Assembly (NCBI GenBank): GCA_045536365.1
Contig: JAZSNL010000006.1
Location: forward strand, 45,488-109,487
Source: JAZSNL01 sp045536365
Lineage (GTDB): Bacteria > Bacillota_I > Bacilli_A > ML615J-28 > CAG-313
Length of the DNA: 64,000 nucleotides
Direction of reading: 5' to 3'
The position numbers and the translations under genes were made by a program. How positions within the stretch are numbered: the first letter of the stretch is position 1; each line of letters opens with the position of its first letter. Of this stretch, positions 25,614 through 34,377 are shown one piece after another. Below the pieces are notes generated by a model. That model saw nothing but the letters and a program-made list of their open reading frames with translations. It did no database searches and was not told the origin of the DNA.

Positions 25614-26207
25614 ATGAAATTTGGTTCAATTAAAACTGAAGCTAAGGCTAAAATGTCAGGTAAAATTGGTTTTATTTTAATGGCGATTATTTTAACTGTA
25701 TTAATTTCTATGGCATTCTCAGTATTTAGTTTAGTTATCGCAGGCCCTCTTGCAGTAGGTAGCGCAGCTTTATTCTTAAACTTATGGAGAGGTAATAATG
25801 CAAAGTATGATGATTTATTAGAAGGTAAAAAACAATTTGGTGCTGCTTTCTTAACTTATTTATTAATGACAGCAGAAGTATTCTTATGGTCATGTTTATT
25901 CTTTATTCCAGGATTAATCAAATCTTATGCATATTCTCAAGTTTACTATATTAGACAAGATCATCCTGAAATGTCTGCAAAAGAAGCTTTAAGAGCTAGT
26001 GAAAAAATGATGGATGGACATAAGATGGAATTCTTCTTATTACAATTAAGCTTTATTGGCTGGCATATTCTTGCAGCATTTACATTTGGTTTATTATACT
26101 TATGGTTAATTCCTTATATGCAAATGACTTATGTTGGTTATTATGAACGTCTAAAAGCTCTTAATGAACCAGCTGAAGCTCCAGCAGAAGAACCTGTAGA
26201 AGCATAA
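25614..26207 (+). CDS. DUF975 family membrane protein
   Basis: A 197-residue protein with four to five hydrophobic helices. The family-typical central segment is LIKSYAYSQVYYIRQDHPEM, followed by SAKEALRASEKMMDGHKMEFFLLQLSFIGW, then a final helix pair. The C-terminus is an acidic Ala/Pro/Glu tail (EPAEAPAEEPVEA), similar to tails on two other membrane proteins at 42981 and 43666. The function of DUF975 is unknown. It is monocistronic, with its own promoter and a strong terminator. Confidence 0.85.
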   Translation: MKFGSIKTEAKAKMSGKIGFILMAIILTVLISMAFSVFSLVIAGPLAVGSAALFLNLWRGNNAKYDDLLEGKKQFGAAFLTYLLMTAEVFLWSCLFFIPGLIKSYAYSQVYYIRQDHPEMSAKEALRASEKMMDGHKMEFFLLQLSFIGWHILAAFTFGLLYLWLIPYMQMTYVGYYERLKALNEPAEAPAEEPVEA

Positions 26208-26214
26208 TAAAATG

Positions 26215-26245
26215 AAAAAAAGGAAACATTGTTTCCTTTTTTTAT
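26215..26245 (+). terminator. Terminator
   Basis: An AAAAAGGAAAC/GTTTCCTTTTT stem with a 3-nt loop and T run. Confidence 0.85.
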
Positions 26246-26407
26246 TTAATATAAGATTTAATTAATTTGTTTTTTAGATTAAATTATACAACTAAATTTA
26301 AAAAAGTAAGTAAGGAATATTACAGTATATTAAAAGGAAACAATAAGTTGACAATAAATTAAAATTTTGATGAAATTATTTTGTAAATATGAATAAGGAG
26401 AATTGTT

Positions 26408-26653
26408 ATGTATAAAAATTGTGAAGAAATTATTAAAAAGTTAGCTAAAATAATGCCTATTTTGGGATTTATTGGTGCTGCTGCTATTTTACCTATTATT
26501 GATTTTTTAGATATGAGTTCTTATTTGTTAGGAAGTGTTGCACCTGTTGTTGTAATTTCATTAGTTTTAGGTGTTCTTGGCGCATACGTTGGTTATTTAT
26601 TTGGTGCACTTGTTTATGGTTTTGCAGAAATAGTTGAAAATGTAAAAAAATAG
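26408..26653 (+). CDS. Small two-helix membrane protein
   Basis: 81 residues. A short amphipathic start (MYKNCEEIIKKLAKIMP) is followed by two hydrophobic, glycine-rich helices (about 16-34 and 43-72, with LGVLGAYVGYLFGALVYG). The tail is short and charged. AAGGAG precedes it by 7 bp, and a terminator stem overlaps its stop codon. The family is not recognised. Confidence 0.65.
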   Translation: MYKNCEEIIKKLAKIMPILGFIGAAAILPIIDFLDMSSYLLGSVAPVVVISLVLGVLGAYVGYLFGALVYGFAEIVENVKK

Positions 26654-26672
26654 TCAACTGACTATTTTTTTT
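26648..26672 (+). terminator. Terminator overlapping a stop codon
   Basis: AAATAGTCA/TGACTATTT stem with a 2-base centre, then TTTTT; the TAG of the preceding gene is inside the stem. Confidence 0.85.
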
Positions 26673-26710
26673 ATTTTACAAAAAAATTTTAAAAAAATCA
26701 AACTGAACTA

Positions 26711-26739
26711 TTGACTTTTGAAAAATTAAGTGTTATAAT
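26711..26739 (+). promoter_or_regulatory. Promoter of the four-gene cassette
   Basis: TTGACT (26711-26716), 17-bp spacer, TATAAT (26734-26739). Confidence 0.8.
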
Positions 26740-26757
26740 ATTGTGGGAGTGATAATT

Positions 26758-27129
26758 ATGAAAAATTTTAATATTGAAGAGTTTACAATGATTTACAAAA
26801 CAAAGGTGGATGAACAAAATCCCATTTTTTTAAGATTTTTGGAGTTTATTGATGATGAAAAAAATATTGAACAAATTTGTTTTTTCAATGATGAATATTG
26901 TATTCCACCTGCTGATTTATTTACTAGACTTAATAAAGATTTATTTGATCCTATTAAAGAAAGTTTCATGGTAAATAAAGGGGAAAAACAAAAACTAGGC
27001 GCATATTTTGGATATTTATTTCAATTTATGTTAGACAATAAGTATGTAAGAGGTAAAAAAATTCAAGTGCGTTATAATGAAAAAACTATGTATGTATTAA
27101 ATAGTGCGTCTGCATTTTGTAGAAAATGA
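26758..27129 (+). CDS. Cassette protein 1, unknown function
   Basis: A 123-residue soluble protein, first in a tight four-gene unit. It is rich in Phe and charged residues (FLRFLEFIDDEKNIEQICFF) and ends VRYNEKTMYVLNSASAFCRK. ATG 26758 is chosen over two upstream GTGs because GGGAGTG at 26744-26750 is correctly spaced. The gene ends 11 bp before the next start. No domain is recognised; the shape suggests a small accessory or adaptor protein. Confidence 0.65.
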   Translation: MKNFNIEEFTMIYKTKVDEQNPIFLRFLEFIDDEKNIEQICFFNDEYCIPPADLFTRLNKDLFDPIKESFMVNKGEKQKLGAYFGYLFQFMLDNKYVRGKKIQVRYNEKTMYVLNSASAFCRK

Positions 27130-27140
27130 GAGGTGAAAAT

Positions 27141-27737
27141 ATGAGAAAAGAAAATATTGAAATAATATTTGATAATAGCGGAAATTATATTTACTATATT
27201 AAAGGAATGTATTTATCTCCTTATATGTATTATTTGTATAAAGTTATTAAAAGTTCTGAACAAAGAATGAAAATAGCTGAAAAGGTGTCTTTAGAAACTT
27301 CAAAATATATAAAGAAGATTAATGATACAAAAGAAGAACTTAATCAATTATTATGTGTTGATGAACACGCAACAGTAGGACCCTTCTTTTATATAGATGA
27401 TAAAATATATTCTAAAAATAAAAAACTAGGAGATTTTGATAAAAAATTAGAATTCTTTGATAATGAAACAAGTCATTTTGATTGGTTTTATGATGAATTG
27501 ATTTATGATAAAAGCTTAGGCTTAAATAATGATTCCGATTATGGTAATTATTTAAGAGGGAGAGTATTATATGATAATAAAAATAAAATTTTTAAAATCT
27601 ATACCAATCCTCGATTATTAACAAAACCATTTTTTGGTGAACAACTATTAAAACATTTTAATATTGATACAAGCAAATCACCTTATTTACTTCTTTTTGA
27701 TGAACATTATTTGTTAGACGGAGAAATGAATGAATAA
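27141..27737 (+). CDS. Cassette protein 2, unknown function
   Basis: A 198-residue soluble protein. A hydrophobic aromatic stretch near the start (YIYYIKGMYLSPYMYYLYKV) is not a clear membrane helix. The C-terminal half contains a distinctive YLRGRVLYDNKNKIFKIYTN segment and a hydrophobic strand pair (PYLLLFDEHYLL). An ATG 15 bp upstream is in frame, but GAGAGGTG fits the ATG at 27141. It overlaps the next gene by 8 bp. The RGRVxYD segment may define a conserved but unnamed family; that is only my impression. Confidence 0.65.
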   Translation: MRKENIEIIFDNSGNYIYYIKGMYLSPYMYYLYKVIKSSEQRMKIAEKVSLETSKYIKKINDTKEELNQLLCVDEHATVGPFFYIDDKIYSKNKKLGDFDKKLEFFDNETSHFDWFYDELIYDKSLGLNNDSDYGNYLRGRVLYDNKNKIFKIYTNPRLLTKPFFGEQLLKHFNIDTSKSPYLLLFDEHYLLDGEMNE

Positions 27738-28005
27738 AAATAGTAAAGAGGCTAACATAATTAAAGGATTTTTTATTGTCGAATCAATTTTAACAATAAT
27801 TAAAAATTATAATATATCAAAATATAATAATCATTTAAGAGAAGAAGCAATACAAAAAAGAAAATTATGTCAAAAAATAAAAATTGATAAAGAAGGAAAT
27901 AAGATAGCTGTATTCAAAAAAACATTGGAAAATGGTGAACTGTATGAATGGGAAGAAATTATATCTTATGATCCTTTTAATTTATATAGAATAGTAAAGG
28001 TGTAA
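27730..28005 (+). CDS. Cassette protein 3, unknown function
   Basis: A 91-residue basic protein. The first 25 residues contain a moderately hydrophobic segment (IIKGFFIVESILTII). A Lys/Arg-rich stretch (EEAIQKRKLCQKIKIDKEGN) and a C-terminal beta-like part ending YDPFNLYRIVKV follow. Its ATG overlaps the previous gene by 8 bp and it stops 5 bp before the nuclease-like gene, so all four are translated as one unit. No family is recognised. Confidence 0.6.
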   Translation: MNKNSKEANIIKGFFIVESILTIIKNYNISKYNNHLREEAIQKRKLCQKIKIDKEGNKIAVFKKTLENGELYEWEEIISYDPFNLYRIVKV

Positions 28006-28010
28006 ATTTT

Positions 28011-28940
28011 ATGAATTATAATGAAAAGAAAAGAAACTTTGATAAAATATTAAAAGAACTATCACCATATGATGAGAAGTGTTTTGGATATGTGACTGCC
28101 GATGGAGAAATATTTGATGTGTATTTTGAAAATAAAATATGGAATGAGTTCTGTAAGGAAATGTTAAAGGATGAAAAAGCTTATAATGCTTATGCGTTAG
28201 GTAGTGGAGGAGAGTTAAAGGAAAAACTTAAATCTAATAAAAAAAGCCTTCCGCCCAAAATGGCTTCAATTGCTTCTTCATCAAGATTTATTTACTGTAC
28301 TTTTAAAGATAAGAATTATTATAACAAACTATCACTTATTACAAATGATTTAGAAAAAGATGGTGAATTCAGATTCGAAGATAAATTAAAGATAAAAAAT
28401 GTGAGTAATGCAACTGCAAATTTGGATGCTTCATATAAAACTCCAGATAGACACATATATGTTGAAGCAAAATGCCATGAATTATTTAATACTCATAAAA
28501 TACTTTTTTCTTACGCTTATTTAAAAGGCAATGCTTTAACTGAAAATTATCAATATTCATTAAACATTGATGAAGAATATCTTATAATGAACGAAATGGA
28601 TGTTCAAGTGAAAGGAGAAGCTTTTGGTTTATCAGAAACAGAAAGATTATTTTTAAATGTTAAACAGTTCATTAGTCATTTACTATCAATTGCGAATACA
28701 TCTGTTGAAAATAAAGAATTAATTTATTTATATTTTAAACCTGATAAGGTAATCGAATTTAATGAAGAATATAATATTTTAGAACAACAATTCGCTTCCT
28801 TTTGTAAATCTAAATACATTTCTGATTTTTGTAAAAAAAATAATATATTGATAAAACTTGTTTATTCAACTAATGATTCTTATGAATTAGAATTTAAACC
28901 AAAAATTATTCAAGAATATATTTATGGTAGTAAAGAGTAA
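28011..28940 (+). CDS. Cassette protein 4, PD-(D/E)XK nuclease-like (PGN_0703-type)
   Basis: A 309-residue protein with a probable restriction-endonuclease-like core. Following GEFRFEDKLKIKNVSNATAN, the segment LDASYKTPDRHIYVEAKCHELF provides an Asp on one strand and the E-A-K of a (D/E)xK motif on the next, about 12 residues apart. An N-terminal SSSRFIYCTF part and a C-terminal helical region complete it. This layout resembles PGN_0703-type endonuclease-like proteins. Substrate and partners are unknown. Its place at the end of a compact operon with three small unknown proteins is compatible with a defence or mobile cassette, but no transposase or phage gene adjoins it. Confidence 0.6.
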   Translation: MNYNEKKRNFDKILKELSPYDEKCFGYVTADGEIFDVYFENKIWNEFCKEMLKDEKAYNAYALGSGGELKEKLKSNKKSLPPKMASIASSSRFIYCTFKDKNYYNKLSLITNDLEKDGEFRFEDKLKIKNVSNATANLDASYKTPDRHIYVEAKCHELFNTHKILFSYAYLKGNALTENYQYSLNIDEEYLIMNEMDVQVKGEAFGLSETERLFLNVKQFISHLLSIANTSVENKELIYLYFKPDKVIEFNEEYNILEQQFASFCKSKYISDFCKKNNILIKLVYSTNDSYELEFKPKIIQEYIYGSKE

Positions 28941-28982
28941 AATTAATATTTAATTTTGTTTTTTTGTTTAAAAAGAGACATT

Positions 28983-29008
28983 AAAAAGGAAACTTTGTTT
29001 CCTTTTTA
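28983..29008 (+). terminator. Terminator of the four-gene cassette
   Basis: An AAAAAGGAAAC/GTTTCCTTTTT stem, nearly identical to the terminator at 26215. Confidence 0.85.
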
Positions 29009-29059
29009 ATTTATATTGTTATTTTTTTTGTTAATAATATAAACGAATAATGACATTTA

Positions 29060-29088
29060 TTGCAATAAATATCAAAAAATGATATAAT
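29060..29088 (+). promoter_or_regulatory. Promoter of acyltransferase gene
   Basis: TTGCAA (29060-29065), 17-bp spacer, TATAAT (29083-29088). Confidence 0.8.
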
Positions 29089-29138
29089 TAAACAGATAGT
29101 AATAATAAAAATTATTATTATAAGAAAGAGAGAGAAAT

Positions 29139-30464
29139 ATGGCAAAAAAATTACCAATGTCAAAAAAACTTGCAAAAAGGAAGTATCATCCTGCTCCAAG
29201 AATTATCGCATGGATATATAAGACAATCATGGTTGATATTGTAGGAAGAAAATATAAACCACAATTTCATATTATCGATGATGTTAATGATTGTGATGGA
29301 CCTTGTTTTGTAATTTTTAATCATCTATCTAGAATAGATCATATGTATGTTTGTGGGGCTACATATCCTAGAATTACAAATATGATGGCAGGTTATTCTG
29401 AATTTTATCGTAAGAAATTTTCATTTATTTTTGGATTAAATAAAGTTATTCCAAAGAAAAATTATTCTCCTGATAGAATTGCTATTCCTGCTGCAGGTAA
29501 AGTATTAAAAAAAGGTGGATGTGTAACATTTGCTCCGGAAGGACTTGCGAGTGATTACGGGGGTAATAAACCTATTGTTCCAGGTACAAGTAAATTGTTT
29601 AAACATTATAATGTTCCGGTATATTTATGTTATTTAGAAGGACAATACTTACAAAATACAAAAGTATGTTTAGATGAACGATATGGTGAAACTCATGCTA
29701 CAATGTCATTACTTTTTACTAAAGAAGACATTGAAAGATTATCTGTTGAAGAAATGGATGATATTATAAATGAAAAATTCCGTCGAAATGAATACGCATG
29801 GAATAAAGAAAAGAAAATTAAATGGGATACTCGTGGTAGAATATGTCATCGTTTAGAAGATTTCTGTTATAAATGTCCTAAATGTGGCCAAGAATTTACA
29901 ATGAAAGGTGAAGGAGATAAAATTGAATGTTCTAATTGTGGCAATGGAGCAACAATGGATGATTATTATCAATTTCATCCTTATGAAAATGCAGTTATTC
30001 CAGAATCACCATTTGATTGGGTTGAACAAGAACGTATGGATATTATTAAAGAAATACGTGAAAATCCTGATTACTATTTTGAAGATGAATGTCAAATCGG
30101 TAATTTAGATGAATATAAATTAGTAGGTAATAATAAAACAAGTTTTATTGTTGGTGAAGGAAAGATAAGAGTAGATCATAAAGGTATGCATTATAAAGGA
30201 ACAAGAAATGGTGAACCTTATGAATTTACTGCTGATTATAAAAGTTTATATACATTAATAACTGAAGTTGATTCAAGTTTCTTTAATTTCTATTTGAAAG
30301 GTGAATATTTTGATATATTCCCTAAACATCAAACGGTTGGAAAATTCTGTTTATTAGTTGAAGAAATGCATCGTTATCATGTAAATACATATAAGAATTT
30401 CAAATGGAATGAACATATGTATGAAGGAATGGAATTAGGAATTGATTTAAAAGATAATAAATAG
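29139..30464 (+). CDS. 1-acyl-glycerol-3-phosphate acyltransferase (PlsC) with zinc ribbon
   Basis: A 441-residue protein. The N-terminal PlsC acyltransferase domain (about 40-230) has the catalytic NHLSRIDH (NHx4D) and the acceptor-site FAPEGLASD motif. A four-cysteine zinc ribbon (CYKCPKCGQEF...IECSNCGN) lies near 245-275. The C-terminal 150 residues form a separate beta-rich region (VGEGKIRVDHKGMHYKGTRN) resembling a PH-like or lipid-sensing domain. Ordinary PlsC has 200-250 residues, so this is a three-part fusion. The expected reaction is acylation of lysophosphatidate, at the inner membrane face. It is monocistronic with its own promoter and terminator. Confidence 0.85.
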   Translation: MAKKLPMSKKLAKRKYHPAPRIIAWIYKTIMVDIVGRKYKPQFHIIDDVNDCDGPCFVIFNHLSRIDHMYVCGATYPRITNMMAGYSEFYRKKFSFIFGLNKVIPKKNYSPDRIAIPAAGKVLKKGGCVTFAPEGLASDYGGNKPIVPGTSKLFKHYNVPVYLCYLEGQYLQNTKVCLDERYGETHATMSLLFTKEDIERLSVEEMDDIINEKFRRNEYAWNKEKKIKWDTRGRICHRLEDFCYKCPKCGQEFTMKGEGDKIECSNCGNGATMDDYYQFHPYENAVIPESPFDWVEQERMDIIKEIRENPDYYFEDECQIGNLDEYKLVGNNKTSFIVGEGKIRVDHKGMHYKGTRNGEPYEFTADYKSLYTLITEVDSSFFNFYLKGEYFDIFPKHQTVGKFCLLVEEMHRYHVNTYKNFKWNEHMYEGMELGIDLKDNK

Positions 30465-30468
30465 TTTA

Positions 30469-30507
30469 AAAGAATTAGATTGATTATTTCAATTTAATTC
30501 TTTTTTT
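30469..30507 (+). terminator. Terminator
   Basis: A 13-bp AAGAATTAGATTG/CAATTTAATTCTT stem (one G-U) with T run. Confidence 0.85.
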
Positions 30508-30514
30508 ATAATGC

Positions 30515-30543
30515 TTGAATAATTAATCTTTGTATAGTATAAT
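30515..30543 (+). promoter_or_regulatory. Promoter of lipoprotein gene 30577
   Basis: TTGAAT (30515-30520), 17-bp spacer, TATAAT (30538-30543). Confidence 0.8.
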
Positions 30544-30576
30544 GAAGTTATAATAAAGATAGATGTGGAGTAATAT

Positions 30577-31386
30577 ATGAAAAAAATAGTAGTATTAATT
30601 ATTAGTTTATTGATTACATTTTCATTAATAGGATGTAGTAAAAAAATTGATTCTTCAAACTTTCGTAAACTTGTAATTAAAGAATATGAAATAAATTCAT
30701 CAAATATTTTAAATGAAGTTATTATTAAAGATTATGAAAGTATTAAATATATTATAGATAATATTAATAGTTTATCTTTAAAGAAAATGAGTAAAAATGA
30801 ACCTACTCAAATACTTTATGAGTTATTGTTTTATGATAACAATCAAAATATAAAAAATATTGGAATAACTGCCCAAGGGTGGCTTGATATTGATGGAAAA
30901 TTTCATAAAATTAAAAAAGGTAATTTTGATATTGAATATATTAAATTATTATTAAGTCATGAACATTCTTTTACTGAAGGATTATGTGAATGTGGATACA
31001 TTAATAGAGTATGGTTAAATACAAATTTTGATTTAACTGATCGTAAAATTTTCTCTTCCGTAACACTAGAAGATGAATTTGCTGATGATCTAATATGTTT
31101 AACCCTAAGACATACTACAACATATGTTATTTTATCAAAGGAATATTTTGGTATTGATTGTATTACTAAAGTAGAATATCTTAGCTCTGAACCTCCTTCT
31201 CATTTTTATGAAGAAGGAAATGAACATTTATTAGCTTCATATAATCAAATAGTTTTTTTACATATAACTCCTCAAAGTAAAGAAAGAATAATAGAAATTA
31301 TAAAAGAACTTGAAACATTAGAGTTTGTGAGAAGTGCAAGTCCTGATTATAAGATTTCAATTGGTGATGTTAGATCTGACAATTAA
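30577..31386 (+). CDS. Lipoprotein with HxH/CxCG motif
   Basis: A 269-residue exported lipoprotein with lipobox LIGC (Cys at about 20). A beta-rich N-terminal domain of about 100 residues precedes the motif SHEHSFTEGLCECGYI at about 127-142, and a C-terminal domain of about 120 residues follows. A similar H-x-H-x-F...G-x-C-x-C-G sequence begins the mature part of the lipoprotein at 40728. The arrangement could bind a metal, but this type of motif is widespread in Firmicutes cell-surface proteins without a proven role. The 13-bp terminator overlaps its stop. Confidence 0.75.
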   Translation: MKKIVVLIISLLITFSLIGCSKKIDSSNFRKLVIKEYEINSSNILNEVIIKDYESIKYIIDNINSLSLKKMSKNEPTQILYELLFYDNNQNIKNIGITAQGWLDIDGKFHKIKKGNFDIEYIKLLLSHEHSFTEGLCECGYINRVWLNTNFDLTDRKIFSSVTLEDEFADDLICLTLRHTTTYVILSKEYFGIDCITKVEYLSSEPPSHFYEEGNEHLLASYNQIVFLHITPQSKERIIEIIKELETLEFVRSASPDYKISIGDVRSDN

Positions 31387-31415
31387 TTAGAGTATTTCTA
31401 ATTAATTGTCTTTTT
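31378..31415 (+). terminator. Strong terminator overlapping a stop codon
   Basis: A perfect 13-bp stem (31378-31390 with 31398-31410), 7-nt loop and TTTTTATT. The TAA at 31384 lies in the stem. Confidence 0.9.
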
Positions 31416-31467
31416 ATTATAGAAAAAAATTGTCTTTTATGATAGAATAATAATAGTGGTGAAAAAT

Positions 31468-32613
31468 ATGAAAATAAAAGGATTTAAAAATAGCTTAATT
31501 CTTACAGAAAAAGGATTAATAAAAACTAATTTAATAATAAAAGATGGAATTATTGATTTTATTGGAGAAATTGAATCAAATGATTTAATTGAATTAGATG
31601 AAAATAAAATTATTATTCCCGGATTTATTGATCAACATATTCATGGTTTGGGTGGATATGATGTAATAGATGGAAAAGTTGAAGCAATTGAAAAAATAGC
31701 ATCTGAATTACCTAAAGAAGGAGTTACTGCTTTTTTACCTACAACAACAACAGAAGAAATTGAAGTTATTAATAAATCTCTTAAATGTATAAATGAATAT
31801 ATTAATAAAGATAATAAAGATGGTTCTTTAGTATTAGGTATTCATTTAGAAGGACCTTTTATTTCTAATGATTATTTAGGAGCACAATTACCTGAATATG
31901 TTTTAAAACCAAATAAAGAGAATTTTAAAGAATTTGAAAAAAATAGTAATAATAATATTAAATTAGTAACATTAGCTCCAGAAGAGGATGATGATTTAAT
32001 TCAATATTTAAAATCTAAAAATATTGTTGTTTCTATTGGACACTCTTCTGCAAACTATGAAGATGTCAAGTTAGCTATTTCAAAAGGAGTAAGTTGTATT
32101 ACTCATACGTTTAATGGAATGAAAGGGATACATCACCGTGAAATAGGAACAGCAGGATCTGCTTTATTATTTGATGAATTATATTGTGAAGTAATTTGTG
32201 ATGGTATTCATGTATCCAATCCCGCATTAAAATTGTTATTTAAAAATAAACCTACTGATAAAGTTATTTTAATATCTGATTCAGTAAGAATGAAAAATTT
32301 AAATAATGGTATTTATTATGATGGGAAACAAAAAGTTATTTTAAAAAATAACGAAGCAAGATTAGAAAATGGTGTTTTAGTAGGAAGTGTTTTAAAAATT
32401 AATGAAGCTGTAAGAAATATCATAGAATATACAGGAGTTGACTTTTCTACCGCAATCAAATACGCAACTATTAATCCAGCTACTAATTTAGGAGTAGATC
32501 ATTTAATGGGGAGTATTAAAGAAGGAAAATTAGCTAATTTAGTTGTTGTTGATAAAGATATAAATGTTTATTTGACTATTAGAAATGGTAATATTATATA
32601 CCAAAAGGAGTAA
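31468..32613 (+). CDS. nagA: N-acetylglucosamine-6-phosphate deacetylase
   Basis: A 381-residue amidohydrolase that removes acetate from GlcNAc-6-P to give glucosamine-6-P. Family motifs are the metal-site PGFIDQHIHGLGGYD, HLEGPFIS, SIGHSSANYED, the double-His loop THTFNGMKGIHHRE and the catalytic Asp in VILISDSVRMK. ATG 31468 is chosen over in-frame GTGs at 31456 and 31459, which would be too close to the terminator. It opens a four-gene operon with a GH3 hexosaminidase 2 bp downstream, which would supply GlcNAc. NagB is not in the window. Confidence 0.95.
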   Translation: MKIKGFKNSLILTEKGLIKTNLIIKDGIIDFIGEIESNDLIELDENKIIIPGFIDQHIHGLGGYDVIDGKVEAIEKIASELPKEGVTAFLPTTTTEEIEVINKSLKCINEYINKDNKDGSLVLGIHLEGPFISNDYLGAQLPEYVLKPNKENFKEFEKNSNNNIKLVTLAPEEDDDLIQYLKSKNIVVSIGHSSANYEDVKLAISKGVSCITHTFNGMKGIHHREIGTAGSALLFDELYCEVICDGIHVSNPALKLLFKNKPTDKVILISDSVRMKNLNNGIYYDGKQKVILKNNEARLENGVLVGSVLKINEAVRNIIEYTGVDFSTAIKYATINPATNLGVDHLMGSIKEGKLANLVVVDKDINVYLTIRNGNIIYQKE

Positions 32614-32615
32614 AT

Positions 32616-34166
32616 ATGAATTATAACATTAAACCAGTTGATGAAATGACTATTGATGAATTAATAGGACAAGTTATAATGGTAGGAATACCGGGATTAA
32701 AATTAGATGATTTATATCGTGAATTTATAAAAGAATATAAAATAGGCAATTTCATTTTATTTTCTCGTAATTATGATAATACGAAACAAATGAAATCATT
32801 AATGAGTGAATTATATGATTATACTAATAAAATAACAGGATCATTTCCTTTAGTATCAATTGACCAAGAAGGTGGAATGGTTGTAAGATTATTTAAAGAT
32901 GTTACTTTTCCAGCAAGTCCACTTACTACTTCCGCAACCCTAATTAAAGATGCAGCCTATAAAACAGGATATATTATTGGTAAAGATATGTTAAAAATTG
33001 GTATTAATTTAAATTTAGCTCCTTGTTTAGAAATTAATGAAGGGCTATCTAATCCTTTAGTTAATGTTCGTGGATATGGCGCAACTAAAGAAAATGTTTT
33101 ACAAAAAGCTAAATCATTTGTAAAAGGTATTCAAACAAGTGGTGCCCTAAGCTGTATTAAGCATTTTCCAGGAGCTGGATCAAGCACAAAAGATTCTCAT
33201 TTAGAATTACCAATTATTGAAGATTCAAAAGAAAGTTTATTAAATTATAATATGTATCCTTTTATGCATATTCTAGAAAGTGATGCGGTGATGACAAGCC
33301 ACTGTTTATATAAATCATTTGATGAGCTTCCTTCAACATTATCAAATGTGTTATTAACCGATGTTTTAAGAAAACAAATAGGTTTTGAAGGCATAATTAT
33401 TTCTGATGGCATGGAAATGAAAGCTATAGCTGATTTTTATGGAATTGGTGAAGGATGTGTAATGGCATTAAATGCTGGATGTGATATTTTACTTTTATGT
33501 CATGAATATAATGAACAAAAAGAAGCATTTATTCATGTTAGAAAAGCAGTTGAAGAAGGAAGATTATCGATTGATAAATTAAAAGATAAAGTAAGAAGAA
33601 TAAACCAATCTAAAGAAAAAGTGCGAATTGGTTTAACGAAGTATTTTAATAGTGAAGAATATATTGTTAATCAAGAAGAACATGATTTAATGCAGGAGAT
33701 TGTTGATAATTCATATACTTTAATTAAAGGGAAAAAACCTTATATTTCATCCGATACTTTAGTAATATTATCAAGAGTAAAGGTTGCGAGTATAGCAGAA
33801 GATGAGTTTAATGAAAGAAATTTAACAAAAGTTATTAAACAAAATTTTCCTAATAATGAAGTGATTGAGTTTTGTAATGATCCTAATTTCTTAGATCAAA
33901 TTAAAGAAAAAATCAAAAATCATAAACATATCTTAGTATATTCTTATGATGCATATAAGGATAATGTCCAAAAAGATGTTATTAATTATTTATTATTAAC
34001 TGATAAAGAAGTTAATATAATATCAATAAAAGGACCAATTGATCAAAGTTACTTTAAAAATTTAAAAAACTATGCTTGTTTATATGAATATACACCAAAT
34101 AGTATTAGAACAATAATTAAACAATTAAAAAATGAAATTGAATTAAATGGTAAATTACCAGAATAG
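32616..34166 (+). CDS. nagZ: Beta-N-acetylhexosaminidase, glycoside hydrolase family 3 (NagZ-like)
   Basis: A 516-residue cytosolic enzyme releasing terminal GlcNAc, for example from muropeptides or host glycans. The (beta/alpha)8 domain has the NagZ motifs SIDQEGGMVVRL and KHFPGAGSSTKDSHLELP (His-Asp general acid/base loop). The nucleophile D264 is in ISDGMEM. A second, smaller alpha/beta domain extends to the C-terminus, as in the two-domain Gram-positive NagZ. There is no signal peptide. It follows nagA by 2 bp with an AAAAGGAG site inside the end of nagA. Confidence 0.93.
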   Translation: MNYNIKPVDEMTIDELIGQVIMVGIPGLKLDDLYREFIKEYKIGNFILFSRNYDNTKQMKSLMSELYDYTNKITGSFPLVSIDQEGGMVVRLFKDVTFPASPLTTSATLIKDAAYKTGYIIGKDMLKIGINLNLAPCLEINEGLSNPLVNVRGYGATKENVLQKAKSFVKGIQTSGALSCIKHFPGAGSSTKDSHLELPIIEDSKESLLNYNMYPFMHILESDAVMTSHCLYKSFDELPSTLSNVLLTDVLRKQIGFEGIIISDGMEMKAIADFYGIGEGCVMALNAGCDILLLCHEYNEQKEAFIHVRKAVEEGRLSIDKLKDKVRRINQSKEKVRIGLTKYFNSEEYIVNQEEHDLMQEIVDNSYTLIKGKKPYISSDTLVILSRVKVASIAEDEFNERNLTKVIKQNFPNNEVIEFCNDPNFLDQIKEKIKNHKHILVYSYDAYKDNVQKDVINYLLLTDKEVNIISIKGPIDQSYFKNLKNYACLYEYTPNSIRTIIKQLKNEIELNGKLPE

Positions 34167-34175
34167 GAGAAAAAT

Positions 34176-34373
34176 ATGGATGAAGTATTAAAAGACGTTT
34201 ATGGAAGAAAAATAGGTGTTATTAAAAGTGAATTTGGCAAACTAGTAATTTATGATGTATATGGTAAAAAATTAGGTTATTATGATGGAACATATACTTA
34301 TAATGTGTATGGTAAAAGAATAGGATATGGTAATTTACTTGTTTACTTTATAAGTGATCAAATAAAGGAATAA
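34176..34373 (+). CDS. Tiny tandem-repeat protein in amino-sugar operon
   Basis: A 65-residue protein built from three imperfect repeats of the form VYGxKxGxxxxxxGxxxxYD: DVYGRKIGVIKSEFGKLVIY, DVYGKKLGYYDGTYTY, NVYGKRIGYG. The C-terminus is hydrophobic. It has an AGGAG site and lies 9 bp after nagZ and 4 bp before the GH163-like gene, so it is translated with them. Similar short YGxxxGYYDG repeats form small beta-strands in other proteins; the function is unknown. Confidence 0.65.
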   Translation: MDEVLKDVYGRKIGVIKSEFGKLVIYDVYGKKLGYYDGTYTYNVYGKRIGYGNLLVYFISDQIKE

Positions 34374-34377
34374 TTAA

